Shown here: positions 46,505 to 56,322 of the stretch, in pieces
How the letters are laid out: each line of letters starts with the position of its first letter
Numbering within the stretch: position 1 is the stretch's first letter
NCBI RefSeq assembly: GCF_025717555.1
Contig: NZ_JAJIRP010000010.1
Coordinates: 1 to 64,000, forward strand
Origin: Paucibacter sp. B2R-40
GTDB lineage: Bacteria; Pseudomonadota; Gammaproteobacteria; Burkholderiales; Burkholderiaceae_C
DNA length: 64,000 nt
Direction of reading: 5' to 3'
Made by a program: the position numbers and the translations under genes
Notes under the pieces: generated by a model
What the model was told of the DNA's origin: nothing
What the model saw: the letters and a program-made list of their open reading frames with translations, nothing else
Databases searched by the model: none

Positions 46505-47295
46505 AGGCTCGATGACTCCAGTTTGCGCCTGAAAACCAGCCTCCCAGGCTCCGACAGCGCCGCCTGAAACGCATAGCCCTCGGCCGCAAAATCATGCAGG
46601 CCGGCGGGCGTATCAATGCGCTCGGTAATGGCGTAACGGGCCATCAGACCGCGTGCGCGTTTGGCAAAAAAGCTGATGATTTTGTACTGGCCGTTCTTCC
46701 AATCCTCAAACACGCATTCAATCACGCGCGGCAGCAGGCCCGGCCGATTGGCGGCGCGAAAATACTCCTGCGAGGCCAGATTGACGATCACCGGTACTTG
46801 GGCGGAGCGCGCACGAGCATTCAGATGCTGGGCCAAGCGCTCGCCCCAGAACTTGTACAGATTGGCGCCGGCCGGGTTGGCCAGGCGGCTACCCATCTCC
46901 AGCCGATAGGGCCGAATCAAATCCAAGGGCCGCAGCACGCCGTACAGCCCCGACAAAATCGCCACATGCTCTTGCGCCCATTGCAACTGCACGGTACTCA
47001 AGTTGGCGGCCGCCAAGCCCTCATAGACATCGCCATTGAAGGCCAGCACCGCCGGCTTGCTGTTGGTGTGGTTGAAGCTCGGTTTCCAAGCCGCAAAGCG
47101 CGCCACGTTCAACTCGGTCAAGGCCTCGGACAAGTCCATCATGTTGGCAATATCGGCCGGCGTCTTGGCGCGCAACAGCTTGATCAACTCGCTGGATTGC
47201 GGCACAAACTGGGGTTGGCTGGCAAGCGCCAGCAGGCTCGGCGGCGTCGGGGTTTCGTAGTCGAGTGACTTGGCGGGAGAGAGCAAATAGAGCAT
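46501..47295 (-). CDS. yaaA: Peroxide stress protein YaaA (DUF328)
   Basis: This 264-residue protein matches YaaA along its length: MLYLLSPAKSLDYE at the start, FNGDVYEGL, HVAILSGLYGVLRPLDLI, RPYRLEMGSRL and FFAKRARGLMARY. In E. coli, OxyR-controlled YaaA lowers free iron and protects DNA and proteins from peroxide. ATG 47295 is chosen because GACAAT ends 7 bases before it and no ribosome binding site exists. It is cotranscribed with the dioxygenase gene. Confidence 0.96.
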   Translation of the reverse strand: MLYLLSPAKSLDYETPTPPSLLALASQPQFVPQSSELIKLLRAKTPADIANMMDLSEALTELNVARFAAWKPSFNHTNSKPAVLAFNGDVYEGLAAANLSTVQLQWAQEHVAILSGLYGVLRPLDLIRPYRLEMGSRLANPAGANLYKFWGERLAQHLNARARSAQVPVIVNLASQEYFRAANRPGLLPRVIECVFEDWKNGQYKIISFFAKRARGLMARYAITERIDTPAGLHDFAAEGYAFQAALSEPGRLVFRRKLESSSL

Positions 47296-47302
47296 GGACC
47301 TG

Positions 47303-47308
47303 ATTGTC
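47303..47308 (-). promoter_or_regulatory. yaaA -10 element close to the ATG
   Basis: On the minus strand, GACAAT (47308 to 47303) ends 7 bases before the yaaA ATG, with no ribosome binding site. Confidence 0.4.
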
Positions 47309-47327
47309 GCCGCTCTTGGCCAAACCC

Positions 47328-48221
47328 TCAGCTCCGACGGCCTTTGAGCAGCAAGACCACGCCCAACAATACTACGCCAGCCGCCGCCCACTCGAAGCCG
47401 CTGATGCGCTCGCCCGCAATCGCCACGCCCAGCAGCATCGCGATGACCGGATTGACGAAGGAGTAGCTGGTTGCAAGGCCTGAGGGTGCTTCGGCCAGCA
47501 GGACCATATAGGCATTGAAACCGATCAGCGAGCCGAACACCACCAGATAGACCCAAGCTGCCAGGGCTTCCTGCTGAAGCGGCCATTGCAGCGCCTCGCC
47601 ACGCAGCAGGCTGAGCAGCATCAACACCACACCACCGGCCAGCATCTCGCTGGCAAATCCCATCGCCCCCGGCGCCAAAGGGAAGACCCGCTGAGATAAC
47701 ACGCTACCCAAGGACCAGCTCAGGCAGGCAATGCTGATCGCAAGCAAGCCTGCTGGCGAAGCGCTGAACCCCTGCCCCTGCATCAGCATCAAGACGCCGA
47801 CCAGACCGACGCCCATGCCGAGCATCTCGAGCCGGCTCGGGATCAACTTCCAGCACAGGTTCAAGGCTGCCGTCATCAGGGGAATTACCGCAATGAACGC
47901 CACCACCAAGCCCGAGCCCACTGTTTGCTCGGCAGTGGCCGTGAAACCCATGCCGCCACCCAGCATCAAGGCGCCGATCACGGTGGCATTCAGCCATTGG
48001 CGTGGACTCGGCCAGGCAGTGCCTCGCCAGCGCATCCAGGCCGCCAGCAACACGCCGGCCGCCAGGAACCGGCTGCCCATCTGAAAAAACGGTGGAAAGC
48101 TGATCAAGGCATATTTGATCGCCAGATAGGTCGAGCCCCAGACCAGCCAAGTAGCAGCCAGACAGGCCATGACGCGGGGGCTCAATCCCGCTTGTTTGGG
48201 AGCCATGATTGCCGTATTCAT
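47328..48221 (-). CDS. yedA: EamA/DMT-family exporter (YedA-like)
   Basis: This 297-residue protein has ten hydrophobic segments forming two EamA repeats, with the YedA-like features WGSTYLAIKYAL, PPFFQMGSRFLAAG, SEMLAGGVVLM and ATSYSFVNPVIAMLLG. It resembles E. coli YedA (306 residues). DMT carriers export amino acids or metabolites; the substrate is unknown. It faces an Lrp-family gene across a 108-base gap, which suggests amino acid export under Lrp control. ATG 48221 follows a TACGAT -10 by 7 bases. Confidence 0.92.
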   Translation of the reverse strand: MNTAIMAPKQAGLSPRVMACLAATWLVWGSTYLAIKYALISFPPFFQMGSRFLAAGVLLAAWMRWRGTAWPSPRQWLNATVIGALMLGGGMGFTATAEQTVGSGLVVAFIAVIPLMTAALNLCWKLIPSRLEMLGMGVGLVGVLMLMQGQGFSASPAGLLAISIACLSWSLGSVLSQRVFPLAPGAMGFASEMLAGGVVLMLLSLLRGEALQWPLQQEALAAWVYLVVFGSLIGFNAYMVLLAEAPSGLATSYSFVNPVIAMLLGVAIAGERISGFEWAAAGVVLLGVVLLLKGRRS

Positions 48222-48228
48222 GGCCGCA

Positions 48229-48234
48229 ATCGTA
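48229..48234 (-). promoter_or_regulatory. yedA -10 element close to the ATG
   Basis: On the minus strand, TACGAT (48234 to 48229) ends 7 bases before the yedA ATG and no ribosome binding site is seen. Confidence 0.35.
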
Positions 48235-48329
48235 GGCAAAACAGCAAAACTCTTGAATACAACTTCAAAGGCAAAAAATGAAAATTGAAATAACATCAAC
48301 GGGAATTCACTTCCGCCACCTTGAAACTC

Positions 48330-48851
48330 ATGGAAAACACCTTTGATCAACATGATCACCGGATATTGGCAGAGCTCCAGGCCGACGCCCGCCTGAGCAT
48401 GGCCGAGTTAGGGCGGCGGGTTCACCTGAGCCAGCCGGCCGTCACCGAGCGGGTACGCAAGCTGGAGGACCTGGGCGTGATCAGCGGCTATCAAGCGATG
48501 GTCAACAGCGGCAAGCTGGGTTATGCGATTCGCGCCGTCATTCGCGTCGGGCGCTGCGATGAGGCGCGTGTGCTGCGGGCCTTGGAGGTCAGCCCCGAGG
48601 TGCTGAGCGCCTACAACGTGACCGGCGAGGACAGCTGGATTTTGGAGATCGCGGTGCGCGATGTCGCGCACCTGGAGCAGGTGTTGCAGCGTTACTGCCA
48701 ACTGGCTGAAACCTCCACCGCCATCATCCTCCGGGTCTTGCGCGAGCATGCGCCGCTGCGTCCAGTGCCGCCGCTGGAACTCGCCCCCGGCGAAGCACCT
48801 TCGCCAAACGCGAGCAAGCAAAAAAAGACCCGCCGTAGCGGGTCAGTTTGA
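48330..48851 (+). CDS. Lrp/AsnC-family transcriptional regulator
   Basis: This 173-residue regulator has an N-terminal helix-turn-helix (SMAELGRRVHLSQPAVTERVRKLEDLG) and a RAM domain (VIRVGRCDEARVLRALEVSP, VTGEDSWILEIAVRD). The divergent neighbour is an EamA exporter, the classic layout for a regulator of amino acid efflux. Its last codons, encoding the basic end KQKKTRRSGSV, coincide with the tolC-side terminator stem, so this tail may be shaped by RNA function. The start codon is ATG 48330; a TTG lies three codons earlier. Confidence 0.94.
   Translation: MENTFDQHDHRILAELQADARLSMAELGRRVHLSQPAVTERVRKLEDLGVISGYQAMVNSGKLGYAIRAVIRVGRCDEARVLRALEVSPEVLSAYNVTGEDSWILEIAVRDVAHLEQVLQRYCQLAETSTAIILRVLREHAPLRPVPPLELAPGEAPSPNASKQKKTRRSGSV
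48820..48844 (-). terminator. Terminator of the tolC gene, inside the end of the Lrp gene
   Basis: GACCCGC (48827-48833) and GCGGGTC (48838-48844) form a 7-base-pair stem, followed in the minus direction by seven T. It is 26 bases past the tolC stop and inside the last codons of the plus-strand regulator gene. Confidence 0.85.
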
Positions 48852-48870
48852 GTCAAGCGGGCGATCGAGC

Positions 48871-50208
48871 CTATTTCACCAGCAACTGATTGGTCGCGGC
48901 CACGTCTTCCGGCTTCAAGACGCCGGCCGCCTGGCGCAGCTTCAGATTCAAGAGCACCGCGTCATAGCGCGCCTTGGCCAAGTCACGCTGGGTGGTGAAG
49001 AGCTGCGTCTGCGCGTTCAAGACATCCAGATTGACCCGCACGCCGACCTTGAAACCCAGCTGCGTAGCGTCCAAGGCCAATTTGGTCGAAGACTCTGCCG
49101 CTTCCAGCGCCTTGACTTGAGCGGCCTGCGACAGCGCGCCGTAGAAGTTGCTCCGCGTCCCCTCTGACACGCTGCGGCGGGCATTGGCCAAGTCCTGCCT
49201 GGCCTTTTCTTCCAGCACCAAGGCCTCTTTGATACGGTTTTGCGTGGCGCCGCCGGTATACAAAGGCAGGTTGACCGACAAGGCAATATTGCCGCTATTG
49301 GTTGTGCCCAAAATTTGAGAGCCGTTGCCGCGCGCATTGAGCACGCCTGCGGTGGCGCTCAAGTCAGCCGTCAGGCCATCGGAGGCGCGGGCTTTGCCGG
49401 TCTCCAAGACCGAGGAGTCAACACCGACACGGGCCTTGCGGATCTGCGGATGCTGCTCTTCTGCCCGCTCGACCCAGGGCTCGACCGAAGCCGGCGCGAT
49501 CGCCGGCAAGGCCACCGGCAATGCCAGCGCTTTGGGCGTGACCTGCTTGCCGACCACGTGGTTGAGCCTCAAACGCTTGACGCGCAAATCATTGTCCGCA
49601 GCGATTTCGGATGCGGTGGCCAGGTCGAACTTGGCCTGCGCCTCACGGGTGTCGGTGATGGTCGTGGTGCCGACCTCGAAATTGCGCTTGGCAGAGGCCA
49701 GTTGCTCTGCGAATGCGGCCTTGGCCGCTTGTGTCGTAGCCAAGGTGTCCTCGGCACCCAGCACGTCGAAATAGGCTTGTGCCAGCCGCACGATCAAGTC
49801 TTGTTCGGCGCTCTCAAGATCGGCCGCCGCGATGTCCAGACCCAGGCGCGCTTGCTCGACAGTGAGGCGATTGCCCTTGTTGTAGAGCGAATACCTGCCG
49901 GTCAGGCCGGCTTGGAAGGTGCTGGCCCCCACCCAGTCGCGCTTGGGCAAATCGATCTGCTCATGCTTGGCCGCGCCGCCTAAACCCAGCGTAGGCTTTT
50001 CCAAGGCTTCGATCTGGCCGACCCGGTACTGGGCCGAATCGGCCTGGGCGCGAGCCGACAAATAGGTCGGATCAAAGGCGCGCGTCGCGTCGTATAGCTC
50101 CAGCAGGCTTTGCGCCCGCACGCCTGCAGTTGCGCCGAAAGTCACCGCTAAGGCCAGGCCAATCTTGGTCAGTGAATGGAGCGAATTAGGTGCACGATGG
50201 TCTGACAT
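48871..50208 (-). CDS. tolC: TolC-family type I outer-membrane efflux protein
   Basis: This 445-residue protein has a signal peptide (about 1-32) and two OEP domains of long coiled helices (SLLELYDATRAFDPTYLSARAQ, VEQARLGLDIAAADLESAEQDL, VQVNLDVLNAQ-like, here GVRVNLDVLNAQTQLF). It forms the outer-membrane tunnel of tripartite pumps and type I secretion. ATG 50208 has GAGGAAG upstream. It lies 80 bases after the rhodanese gene on the same strand as the Pcm-like gene and the RND pump. Confidence 0.96.
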   Translation of the reverse strand: MSDHRAPNSLHSLTKIGLALAVTFGATAGVRAQSLLELYDATRAFDPTYLSARAQADSAQYRVGQIEALEKPTLGLGGAAKHEQIDLPKRDWVGASTFQAGLTGRYSLYNKGNRLTVEQARLGLDIAAADLESAEQDLIVRLAQAYFDVLGAEDTLATTQAAKAAFAEQLASAKRNFEVGTTTITDTREAQAKFDLATASEIAADNDLRVKRLRLNHVVGKQVTPKALALPVALPAIAPASVEPWVERAEEQHPQIRKARVGVDSSVLETGKARASDGLTADLSATAGVLNARGNGSQILGTTNSGNIALSVNLPLYTGGATQNRIKEALVLEEKARQDLANARRSVSEGTRSNFYGALSQAAQVKALEAAESSTKLALDATQLGFKVGVRVNLDVLNAQTQLFTTQRDLAKARYDAVLLNLKLRQAAGVLKPEDVAATNQLLVK

Positions 50209-50288
50209 GAACTTCCTCGTTAGCAATTATTGATTGCAAAAAACAAACTCAATCGCCGGGCTCCAAAATGGGGATTCAAAGCACGGAC

Positions 50289-50618
50289 TCAATATCTCGG
50301 CACTGACGGATCGGTCGCAAGCGACCACGCGTCAATACCACCGGCGAGGTTATAGACGCAATCGAAGCCTGCGCGCAGCAGAAATGCGACGACTTGCAGA
50401 CTTCTCACCCCATGATGGCAATAACAGACGACGGGCTGCGTCGGATCGAGCTCGCCCAGGCGCGCGGGCACCTGCCCCATCGGCATCAATTGGCTGCGCA
50501 CGCCATCTAGGGCAATGCTGGCCAGTTGCGCCTCCCAAGGCTCGCGCACGTCCAGCAACAAGGGCGGCTGAGCACTGGCGCAAAGGGCCATCAACTCGTC
50601 GGCACCCAATTCACGCAT
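50289..50618 (-). CDS. Rhodanese-like sulfurtransferase
   Basis: This is a 109-residue single rhodanese domain with the active-site loop C67-H-H-G-V-R (CYCHHGVRS) and the family's LLLDVREPWE and NLAGGIDAWS. It would transfer sulfane sulfur, possibly to a thiol acceptor. It starts 8 bases after the Pcm-like stop. The Pcm-like/rhodanese/TolC order is conserved in Burkholderiales, but no joint function is known. Confidence 0.95.
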   Translation of the reverse strand: MRELGADELMALCASAQPPLLLDVREPWEAQLASIALDGVRSQLMPMGQVPARLGELDPTQPVVCYCHHGVRSLQVVAFLLRAGFDCVYNLAGGIDAWSLATDPSVPRY

Positions 50619-50626
50619 CGCGGTGT

Positions 50627-51280
50627 TCAGAAACTGAAAGCGCTGGCCGGTGCAAAGCCCTCAAGCCGAGGGGCGACGGTATCGAACAAATTGCTGGTGC
50701 GATAGTCCTGCTCGCCGACCCGCTCAATCAGCTGCGCCCGCATCACCGGCTCTTCGCCGACAATTGCCGCCAATCGCCCACCGAGCTTGAGCTGAGCCAG
50801 CAGCGCGGCCGGTACTTCGGCGACCGAACCGGACAGCAAGATCACATCGAATGGGCCTTCGGCTGCAAAGCCATTGGCGCCGTCTTGCTCACGCACGGTC
50901 ACATTGGACAGGCCGGCGCGCTTGAGATTGGCGGCGGCAAAGGCGGCCAACTCGGGATTGATTTCAAGCGAAATCACGCGCTGCGCCCGGTGACCCAAGA
51001 GTGCCGCCATAAAGCCACTGCCGGCGCCAACTTCCAGCACCTTCTCATGCCGGGCCACTTTCAACTCCTGCAGCAAGCGCGCTTCCACGCGCGGCACCAA
51101 CATGCACTGGCCACCCGGCAAAGGGATCTCGACGTCCACAAATGCCAAGCCCTTGCAAGACGGCGGCACAAAGTCCTCCCGCTTGACCACGGCCAATAGT
51201 TGCAACACGCCGGCGTCCAGCACATCCCAGGGCCGGATCTGCTGCTCGATCATATTGAAGCGGGCTTGTTCGATATTCAT
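50627..51280 (-). CDS. Protein-L-isoaspartate O-methyltransferase-like protein
   Basis: This 217-residue Rossmann methyltransferase of the PCMT family has the SAM loop VLEVGAGSGFMAALLG and SLEINPELAAFAAANLKRAG, with an N-terminal MIEQQIRPWDVLD. It is shorter than E. coli Pcm in the substrate part and may not repair isoaspartate. It starts 29 bases after the RND pump stop, so it may be transcribed with the pump. Confidence 0.92.
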   Translation of the reverse strand: MNIEQARFNMIEQQIRPWDVLDAGVLQLLAVVKREDFVPPSCKGLAFVDVEIPLPGGQCMLVPRVEARLLQELKVARHEKVLEVGAGSGFMAALLGHRAQRVISLEINPELAAFAAANLKRAGLSNVTVREQDGANGFAAEGPFDVILLSGSVAEVPAALLAQLKLGGRLAAIVGEEPVMRAQLIERVGEQDYRTSNLFDTVAPRLEGFAPASAFSF

Positions 51281-51309
51281 GTCTAGTCCTCAGGGAAAGC
51301 GGTATTCCA

Positions 51310-54300
51310 TCAGCCCGGGATTCTAGGGCCTGCAAACTTGCGTTTGACCCAGGCACCGAGGTCATCCAGATAGCAATAGATCACCGGCACCACCACCAGG
51401 GTCAGCAGCGACGAGGTGATCACGCCGCCAATCACGGCCTGCCCCATAGGCGCGCGTTGCTCCGAGCCTTCGCTGAGCGCAAACGCCAAGGGCACCATGC
51501 CAAAGACCATCGCCATCGTCGTCATCAAAATGGGCCGCAAACGCACCTTGGCCGCATGCAGCAAGGCCTCTTCACGGCCCATCGGTTCGACATCGACCCC
51601 ATGCTCATGCTCGCCGGCGCGCGAGCGGATCGCAAAGTCGACCAACAAAATCGCGTTCTTGGTCACCAGCCCCATCAACATCACGATGCCGATGATGCTG
51701 AACATATTCAGCGTCGAGCGGAACATCAGCAGCGCCAACACCACACCGATCAAGGTCAAAGGCAGCGAGCTCATCAAAGCCAGCGGCTGCAAAAAGCTCT
51801 TGAACTGGCTGGCCAGAATCATGTAGATGAACACAACTGCCAGCGCCAGCGCGCCGACCGCGTATTGGAAAGACTCGTTCATATTCTTGGTCGAGCCGCC
51901 GAAGGTGTAGCGGTAGCCGGGCGGGAAAGCGGTGCGCTCGAGCACCGCCTTGATATCACTTGAAACCTCGCCCGAGCTGCGGCCCAAGGCATTGGCGTCG
52001 ATGGTGATCTCGCGGCTCATATCGCGCCGATTGATCTGGCTGGGGCCGCTCGACTCGCTCACCTCGGCCACTTGCGCCAGGCGCACCACGCGGGCCGAGC
52101 CATCGGCCGCTGTGGCCACATTGATGGGCAGCTGCTGCAGATCGGCCAAGGCCTTGCGGCCAGCTGGGCCCAGCCGCACGATCACATCGTAGTTTTCGCC
52201 GTCAAGCGCACGCCAATTGCCGACCGTGGTGCCGGCCAATAGAGTACGCAGCGAACCGGCCAAGGCGTTGACATTGAGCCCCGCGTCGGCGGCGGCGTCG
52301 CGTTTGACTTCGATTGAAATCAAGGGGCGATTCGCTTTCAAGGAACTGTCCAAATCCACCAGGCCGGGGATCTGGATGATCTCGGCCTGGATCTGCTTGG
52401 ACAGCCGCTCCAACTCGCCCAGGTCGGTGCCCTGAATCGAAAACTGCAGGCTTTTGCCGCCGCCCAAATCGGTCGGGCCGATATTGGTGATGGTGATTGC
52501 CGGCACGGCAGCCAGCTTGTCCCGCATGGGCTGGGCCAGATCGGCCACACTGGGGCTGCGCTCGGCCCGGTTGGCCAGGCGCACATAAATCGCACCGTAA
52601 ATCTTGCCGGCCGCGAAGCCGCTGTTGATCGTCGTCACGGTGTAGCGCACCTCGGGCAACTCGCGCAGCAATGCATCGATTTGGCGCGCCCGCGCCTCGG
52701 TCACCTCCAAGGCGGAGCCCACCGGCGTGTAGAAATTGATCTGCGTCTCGGACAGATCGGCTTTGGGCACAAACTCTTTGCCAACCCCGCCGAGCAGCAC
52801 AAAGCTGAACAAAAAGCTGCCGAAGGCGATCCCTAAAGTGGCGCCCTTGTGGCGCAGCGACCAGCCCAATATCCGCTGATAGGCACTCGACAACCATTCG
52901 GTGAAACGGTCCACCTGCAAGGTCAGGCGGCCCAGCGTCTTGTCATACAGCGTCACCGGCGGCCCCCGGTGCACGCCATGCGCCTGCGGGTCATGCCAGA
53001 TGCTGGACAGCATCGGATCCAGCGTGAAGCTGACGAACATCGAGATCAGCACCGCCGCGACGATGGTGATGCCGAACTCATGGAAAAACTTGCCAACGAT
53101 GCCGCCCATAAAGCCGATCGGCAGGAACACCGCCACGATGGACAGCGTGGTGGCCAGCACCGCCAGGCCGATTTCCTCTGTGCCGTCCAAAGCCGCCTGC
53201 TTCGGCGACGCACCCATCTGCACATGCCGCACGATGTTCTCGCGCACGACGATGGCGTCGTCGATCAAGAGCCCCACGCACAGGCTCAGCGCCATCATGG
53301 TGATGTTGTTGATCGTGAAGCCAAAGGCATACATGAACAAGAAGGTGCCGATCAAGGCAATCGGCAGGGTCAGCCCGGTGATGACGGTGGAGCGCCATGA
53401 ATTGAGGAACAGGAAGACGATCAAAATCGTCAGCGCCGCGCCTTCGAACAAGGTGCGCTGCACATTGGCGACCGAAACCCGGATCGCGCGCGAGTTGTCG
53501 CGGTTGATCTCGGTGCGTATGCCTTCGGGCGTCACATTGGCCGATTCCTTCAAGGCTCGCATCAAGCCGTCCACCACTTCGATGGTGTTTTCACCCTGGC
53601 TTTTTTGCACGCTCAGCAGCACGGTGCGCTGGCCGTTATAGAGCGCCAGGCTTTCCACTTCCTGCGGCCCGTCGATCACATCGGCGACCTTCCAGAGCTT
53701 GATCGACACATTGCCTTTGCGCGCCACCACGATGTCGCGGAAGTCGGCCGGCACCTTCAGCCGCGCATTGATCTGCACCACCCGTTCCTGCTCATTCGAG
53801 CGGATCGTGCCCAGCGGCAATTCCTGGTTTTCGCTCTTGACGGCGGCCAGCACCTGATCGACGCCAACGCCCAGGGCCTCCATGTCCGAGGGTCGCAGCT
53901 GCAACTGGATCTGACGCTGCAGGCCGCCGACGACGGACACCGAGCCAACCCCGCGTACGTTCTCAAGCCGCTTTTGCAGCACCTGGGTCGCCCAGGTGGT
54001 CAGCTCCTGGGTTTCACGCTTTTTATCGTCGGCCAAGACCGCCACGCTGAAGATCGGCGTGCTTTGCGGATCAAAGCGCGAGATGCGCGGCTCCTTCACC
54101 TCATCGCGCAACAGCGGGCGCATCAAGGCGACTTTTTCGCGCACATCCTCGGCGGCCTTGCGGCCATCGACATCGAGGTTGAACTCGATGATGACGACCG
54201 AGACGCCCTCGTAAGAACGCGAGGTCAAGGCGCTGATGCCGGCCACCGTATTGACCGCCGACTCGACCTTCTTGGTGACCTCGCTCTCGACAATCTCCGG

Positions 54301-54465
54301 CGAGGCGCCGGGATAGTCCATCTGCACCACCACCGTGGGGAAATCAATATTCGGGAACTGATCAACCGACAGACGTTGATAACTGAACAGGCCCAGGACC
54401 ACCAAGGCCAGCATGACCATCACGGCCATCACGGGGTTGTTGATCGAAACGCGGGTGAACCACAT
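51310..54465 (-). CDS. RND-family efflux pump inner-membrane transporter
   Basis: This 1051-residue proton-driven pump has twelve membrane segments and two large periplasmic loops. Signs include the start FTRVSINNPVMAVMVM, QFPNIDFPTVVVQMDYPGAS, the Asp-Asp proton relay in LCVGLLIDDAIVVREN, and a second half ending in GMVPLAFALSEGSEQRAP. It resembles MdtB/MdtC and MexF-type multidrug pumps. The adaptor gene precedes it by 15 bases, and tetR before that. Confidence 0.95.
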   Translation of the reverse strand: MWFTRVSINNPVMAVMVMLALVVLGLFSYQRLSVDQFPNIDFPTVVVQMDYPGASPEIVESEVTKKVESAVNTVAGISALTSRSYEGVSVVIIEFNLDVDGRKAAEDVREKVALMRPLLRDEVKEPRISRFDPQSTPIFSVAVLADDKKRETQELTTWATQVLQKRLENVRGVGSVSVVGGLQRQIQLQLRPSDMEALGVGVDQVLAAVKSENQELPLGTIRSNEQERVVQINARLKVPADFRDIVVARKGNVSIKLWKVADVIDGPQEVESLALYNGQRTVLLSVQKSQGENTIEVVDGLMRALKESANVTPEGIRTEINRDNSRAIRVSVANVQRTLFEGAALTILIVFLFLNSWRSTVITGLTLPIALIGTFLFMYAFGFTINNITMMALSLCVGLLIDDAIVVRENIVRHVQMGASPKQAALDGTEEIGLAVLATTLSIVAVFLPIGFMGGIVGKFFHEFGITIVAAVLISMFVSFTLDPMLSSIWHDPQAHGVHRGPPVTLYDKTLGRLTLQVDRFTEWLSSAYQRILGWSLRHKGATLGIAFGSFLFSFVLLGGVGKEFVPKADLSETQINFYTPVGSALEVTEARARQIDALLRELPEVRYTVTTINSGFAAGKIYGAIYVRLANRAERSPSVADLAQPMRDKLAAVPAITITNIGPTDLGGGKSLQFSIQGTDLGELERLSKQIQAEIIQIPGLVDLDSSLKANRPLISIEVKRDAAADAGLNVNALAGSLRTLLAGTTVGNWRALDGENYDVIVRLGPAGRKALADLQQLPINVATAADGSARVVRLAQVAEVSESSGPSQINRRDMSREITIDANALGRSSGEVSSDIKAVLERTAFPPGYRYTFGGSTKNMNESFQYAVGALALAVVFIYMILASQFKSFLQPLALMSSLPLTLIGVVLALLMFRSTLNMFSIIGIVMLMGLVTKNAILLVDFAIRSRAGEHEHGVDVEPMGREEALLHAAKVRLRPILMTTMAMVFGMVPLAFALSEGSEQRAPMGQAVIGGVITSSLLTLVVVPVIYCYLDDLGAWVKRKFAGPRIPG

Positions 54466-54480
54466 GGTGAGCCTTCCTGC

Positions 54481-55662
54481 TCAAGGCGCCGAAGTCGTCG
54501 CAGACGCCGAAGCCGCCGTCGCTCGGTTACTGGCCCGAAGCCGAGGCGGCAAAGTCAACTGCGTCCCATCGGCCACCTGCCCTGCCGTGCCGGTCAAGAG
54601 CAGCGCCCCCTCGGGCACACCGCTGCGCAAGGCCAGCGCGGGCTGGCCGCGCAGCTCGCCGCTGCGACCCAGTTCCACCTCACGCGCGCGCGCTTTGCCA
54701 TCCACGATCTGCATCACATAGGGCCGGGCCTTGTCGAAACGCACCGTCGATGCAGGCGCCACCAAGCCCTCATACTCGTCCAGCAAGAGCCTGCCGCGCG
54801 CAAACATGCCGTGGCGCAAACCCGCTTGACCGGCCACCTTCAGATAGACGAGCACTGCTCGCGAGCCGGCTTGTGCGGCCGGGTTGATGCGCACCACCGT
54901 GGCAGGCACTTCAGCCGCCATACCGTCCACCTGCAGCAGCGCCTTGGCGCCGATTTTCAAGTCGGTGGCCATCTCGGGCGGAATCGCCGCCTCCAACTCC
55001 AGCTGACTCAGATTGACGATTTCCAGCACCCGGCCGTCGACAGCAAGCCGCTCGCCCGGCTGGGCCAAGCGCTGCGAAACCTGGCCATTGATGGGCGCAA
55101 TCAGTGTCGCGTCGGCGCGGGACTTGCGGGCCAAATCGACGGCAGAACGGGCGGCCTGATAGGTCGCCTCGCTGCCGGCCATGCCCGCCACCGCGTTGTC
55201 CAAAGCGGTGCTGGAAATGAAACCCTGCCCGACCAAGGCGCGGTTGTTCTCCAGCGTGCGCCTGGCAATATCCAGTTGGGCCTTGGCGGCCTGCGCGTTT
55301 TGCTCGGCCTGGCGCAAACGCAAGTCCAATTCAAGCGGATCGAGTTGCCCCAGCACCTGGCCGGCGCGCACGCCATCGCCTTCACGCACCGTCAAGCTGG
55401 CCAGTTCGGCCGCCACCTTGGCCTTGACCACCGCAGTCTCGAAGGCCCGCAGGCTGCCGGAGATATCAAGTTTGGCCGAGAAGCGCTCGCGCCTGAGTTC
55501 CACGACGTCAATATCGGCCAGCGCCAAGCCCATGGGCGGCTTGGTTTGAGCTTGGACCTGCGCCTCTTTGCCGGCTTTCATCGCCTTCATCTGCCGCAGG
55601 CCAACAGCAGCCAGCACTGCCACGGCCGCCGCCACCAAAGAAATCTTCACCCAAGTTCTCAT
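54481..55662 (-). CDS. RND efflux periplasmic adaptor (membrane fusion protein)
   Basis: This 393-residue membrane-fusion protein has a single N-terminal membrane anchor (about 5-24) and then the lipoyl-like half-motif ([20 protein letters not shown]), an alpha-hairpin, and a beta-barrel ([21 protein letters not shown]). It bridges the RND pump and the TolC-type channel. The ATG at 55662 overlaps the tetR stop in ATGA. The C-terminus is an Ala/Ser/Thr-rich tail. Confidence 0.94.
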   Translation of the reverse strand: MRTWVKISLVAAAVAVLAAVGLRQMKAMKAGKEAQVQAQTKPPMGLALADIDVVELRRERFSAKLDISGSLRAFETAVVKAKVAAELASLTVREGDGVRAGQVLGQLDPLELDLRLRQAEQNAQAAKAQLDIARRTLENNRALVGQGFISSTALDNAVAGMAGSEATYQAARSAVDLARKSRADATLIAPINGQVSQRLAQPGERLAVDGRVLEIVNLSQLELEAAIPPEMATDLKIGAKALLQVDGMAAEVPATVVRINPAAQAGSRAVLVYLKVAGQAGLRHGMFARGRLLLDEYEGLVAPASTVRFDKARPYVMQIVDGKARAREVELGRSGELRGQPALALRSGVPEGALLLTGTAGQVADGTQLTLPPRLRASNRATAASASATTSAP

Positions 55663-56306
55663 TGATCTTTTGCTTTCGAAGACGGGCTCAAAAGGCCACG
55701 CAACATCAAGTCCATTTGCACCGCCAAAACGGCGGGCGGGTCGATTGTGGGGCCGTGCAGCTTGCAGGCACCGAGCGAGTGTTGGTAAAGAATCATGTGC
55801 AACATCGGCCCGACCAGGACATGCACGGTATCGGCCACCGGCACCGGGCGAAATTCGCCGCTCTGGATGCCGCGGGTGATCAAGCTGCCCAGCAGTTGGT
55901 GCGTCGGCAGCACCACCTCGTCGACATAAAAGCGTGCCAATTCGGGGAAGTTGCGCGCCTCGGCCATCATGATCTTGCTGATGCCGCCGGCCGAGCCCAG
56001 GCCCACCTGCCGCCACCATTCACCCATCACATGGCAGAGCAAATCAGCCACCGAGCCTTGATGCTGAGCCGCCAAGACGGCCGCCTCGGCGATGCGCGAA
56101 GACAAGTTCTCTCGCACCACCGCCTTGAACAATTCGTCCTTGCTCGGGTAGTACAGGTAGAGCGTGCCCTTGGACACACCGGCCAGCGCTGCCACCTCCT
56201 CCGTGCGGGTCGCCGCAAAGCCTTTCTCAACAAACAGCGTCAACGCCGCCGCCAGCAACTCCTGCGGGCGAGCTTCTTTGCGACGTTGACGGGGGCTTGT
56301 ACTCAA
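55659..56306 (-). CDS. TetR-family repressor of the efflux operon
   Basis: This 215-residue regulator has an N-terminal helix-turn-helix ([28 protein letters not shown], about 32-59) and a C-terminal helical ligand domain. The start is TTG at 56306, as no ATG is in frame upstream, and there is no clear ribosome binding site. A palindrome 17 bases upstream fits an operator. As the first gene of the pump operon it should repress itself and the pump until a drug-like ligand binds. Confidence 0.93.
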   Translation of the reverse strand: MSTSPRQRRKEARPQELLAAALTLFVEKGFAATRTEEVAALAGVSKGTLYLYYPSKDELFKAVVRENLSSRIAEAAVLAAQHQGSVADLLCHVMGEWWRQVGLGSAGGISKIMMAEARNFPELARFYVDEVVLPTHQLLGSLITRGIQSGEFRPVPVADTVHVLVGPMLHMILYQHSLGACKLHGPTIDPPAVLAVQMDLMLRGLLSPSSKAKDQ

Positions 56307-56322
56307 AAAAGGAATGCACTAA

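Noticed and set aside
53605-55665. Very long plus-strand open reading frame (about 686 codons) opposite the pump and adaptor genes
   Set aside because: It is the antisense of well-conserved RND and adaptor genes; high GC and biased codon use leave such frames open. Its composition is rich in His, Gln and Arg, as shadow frames are.
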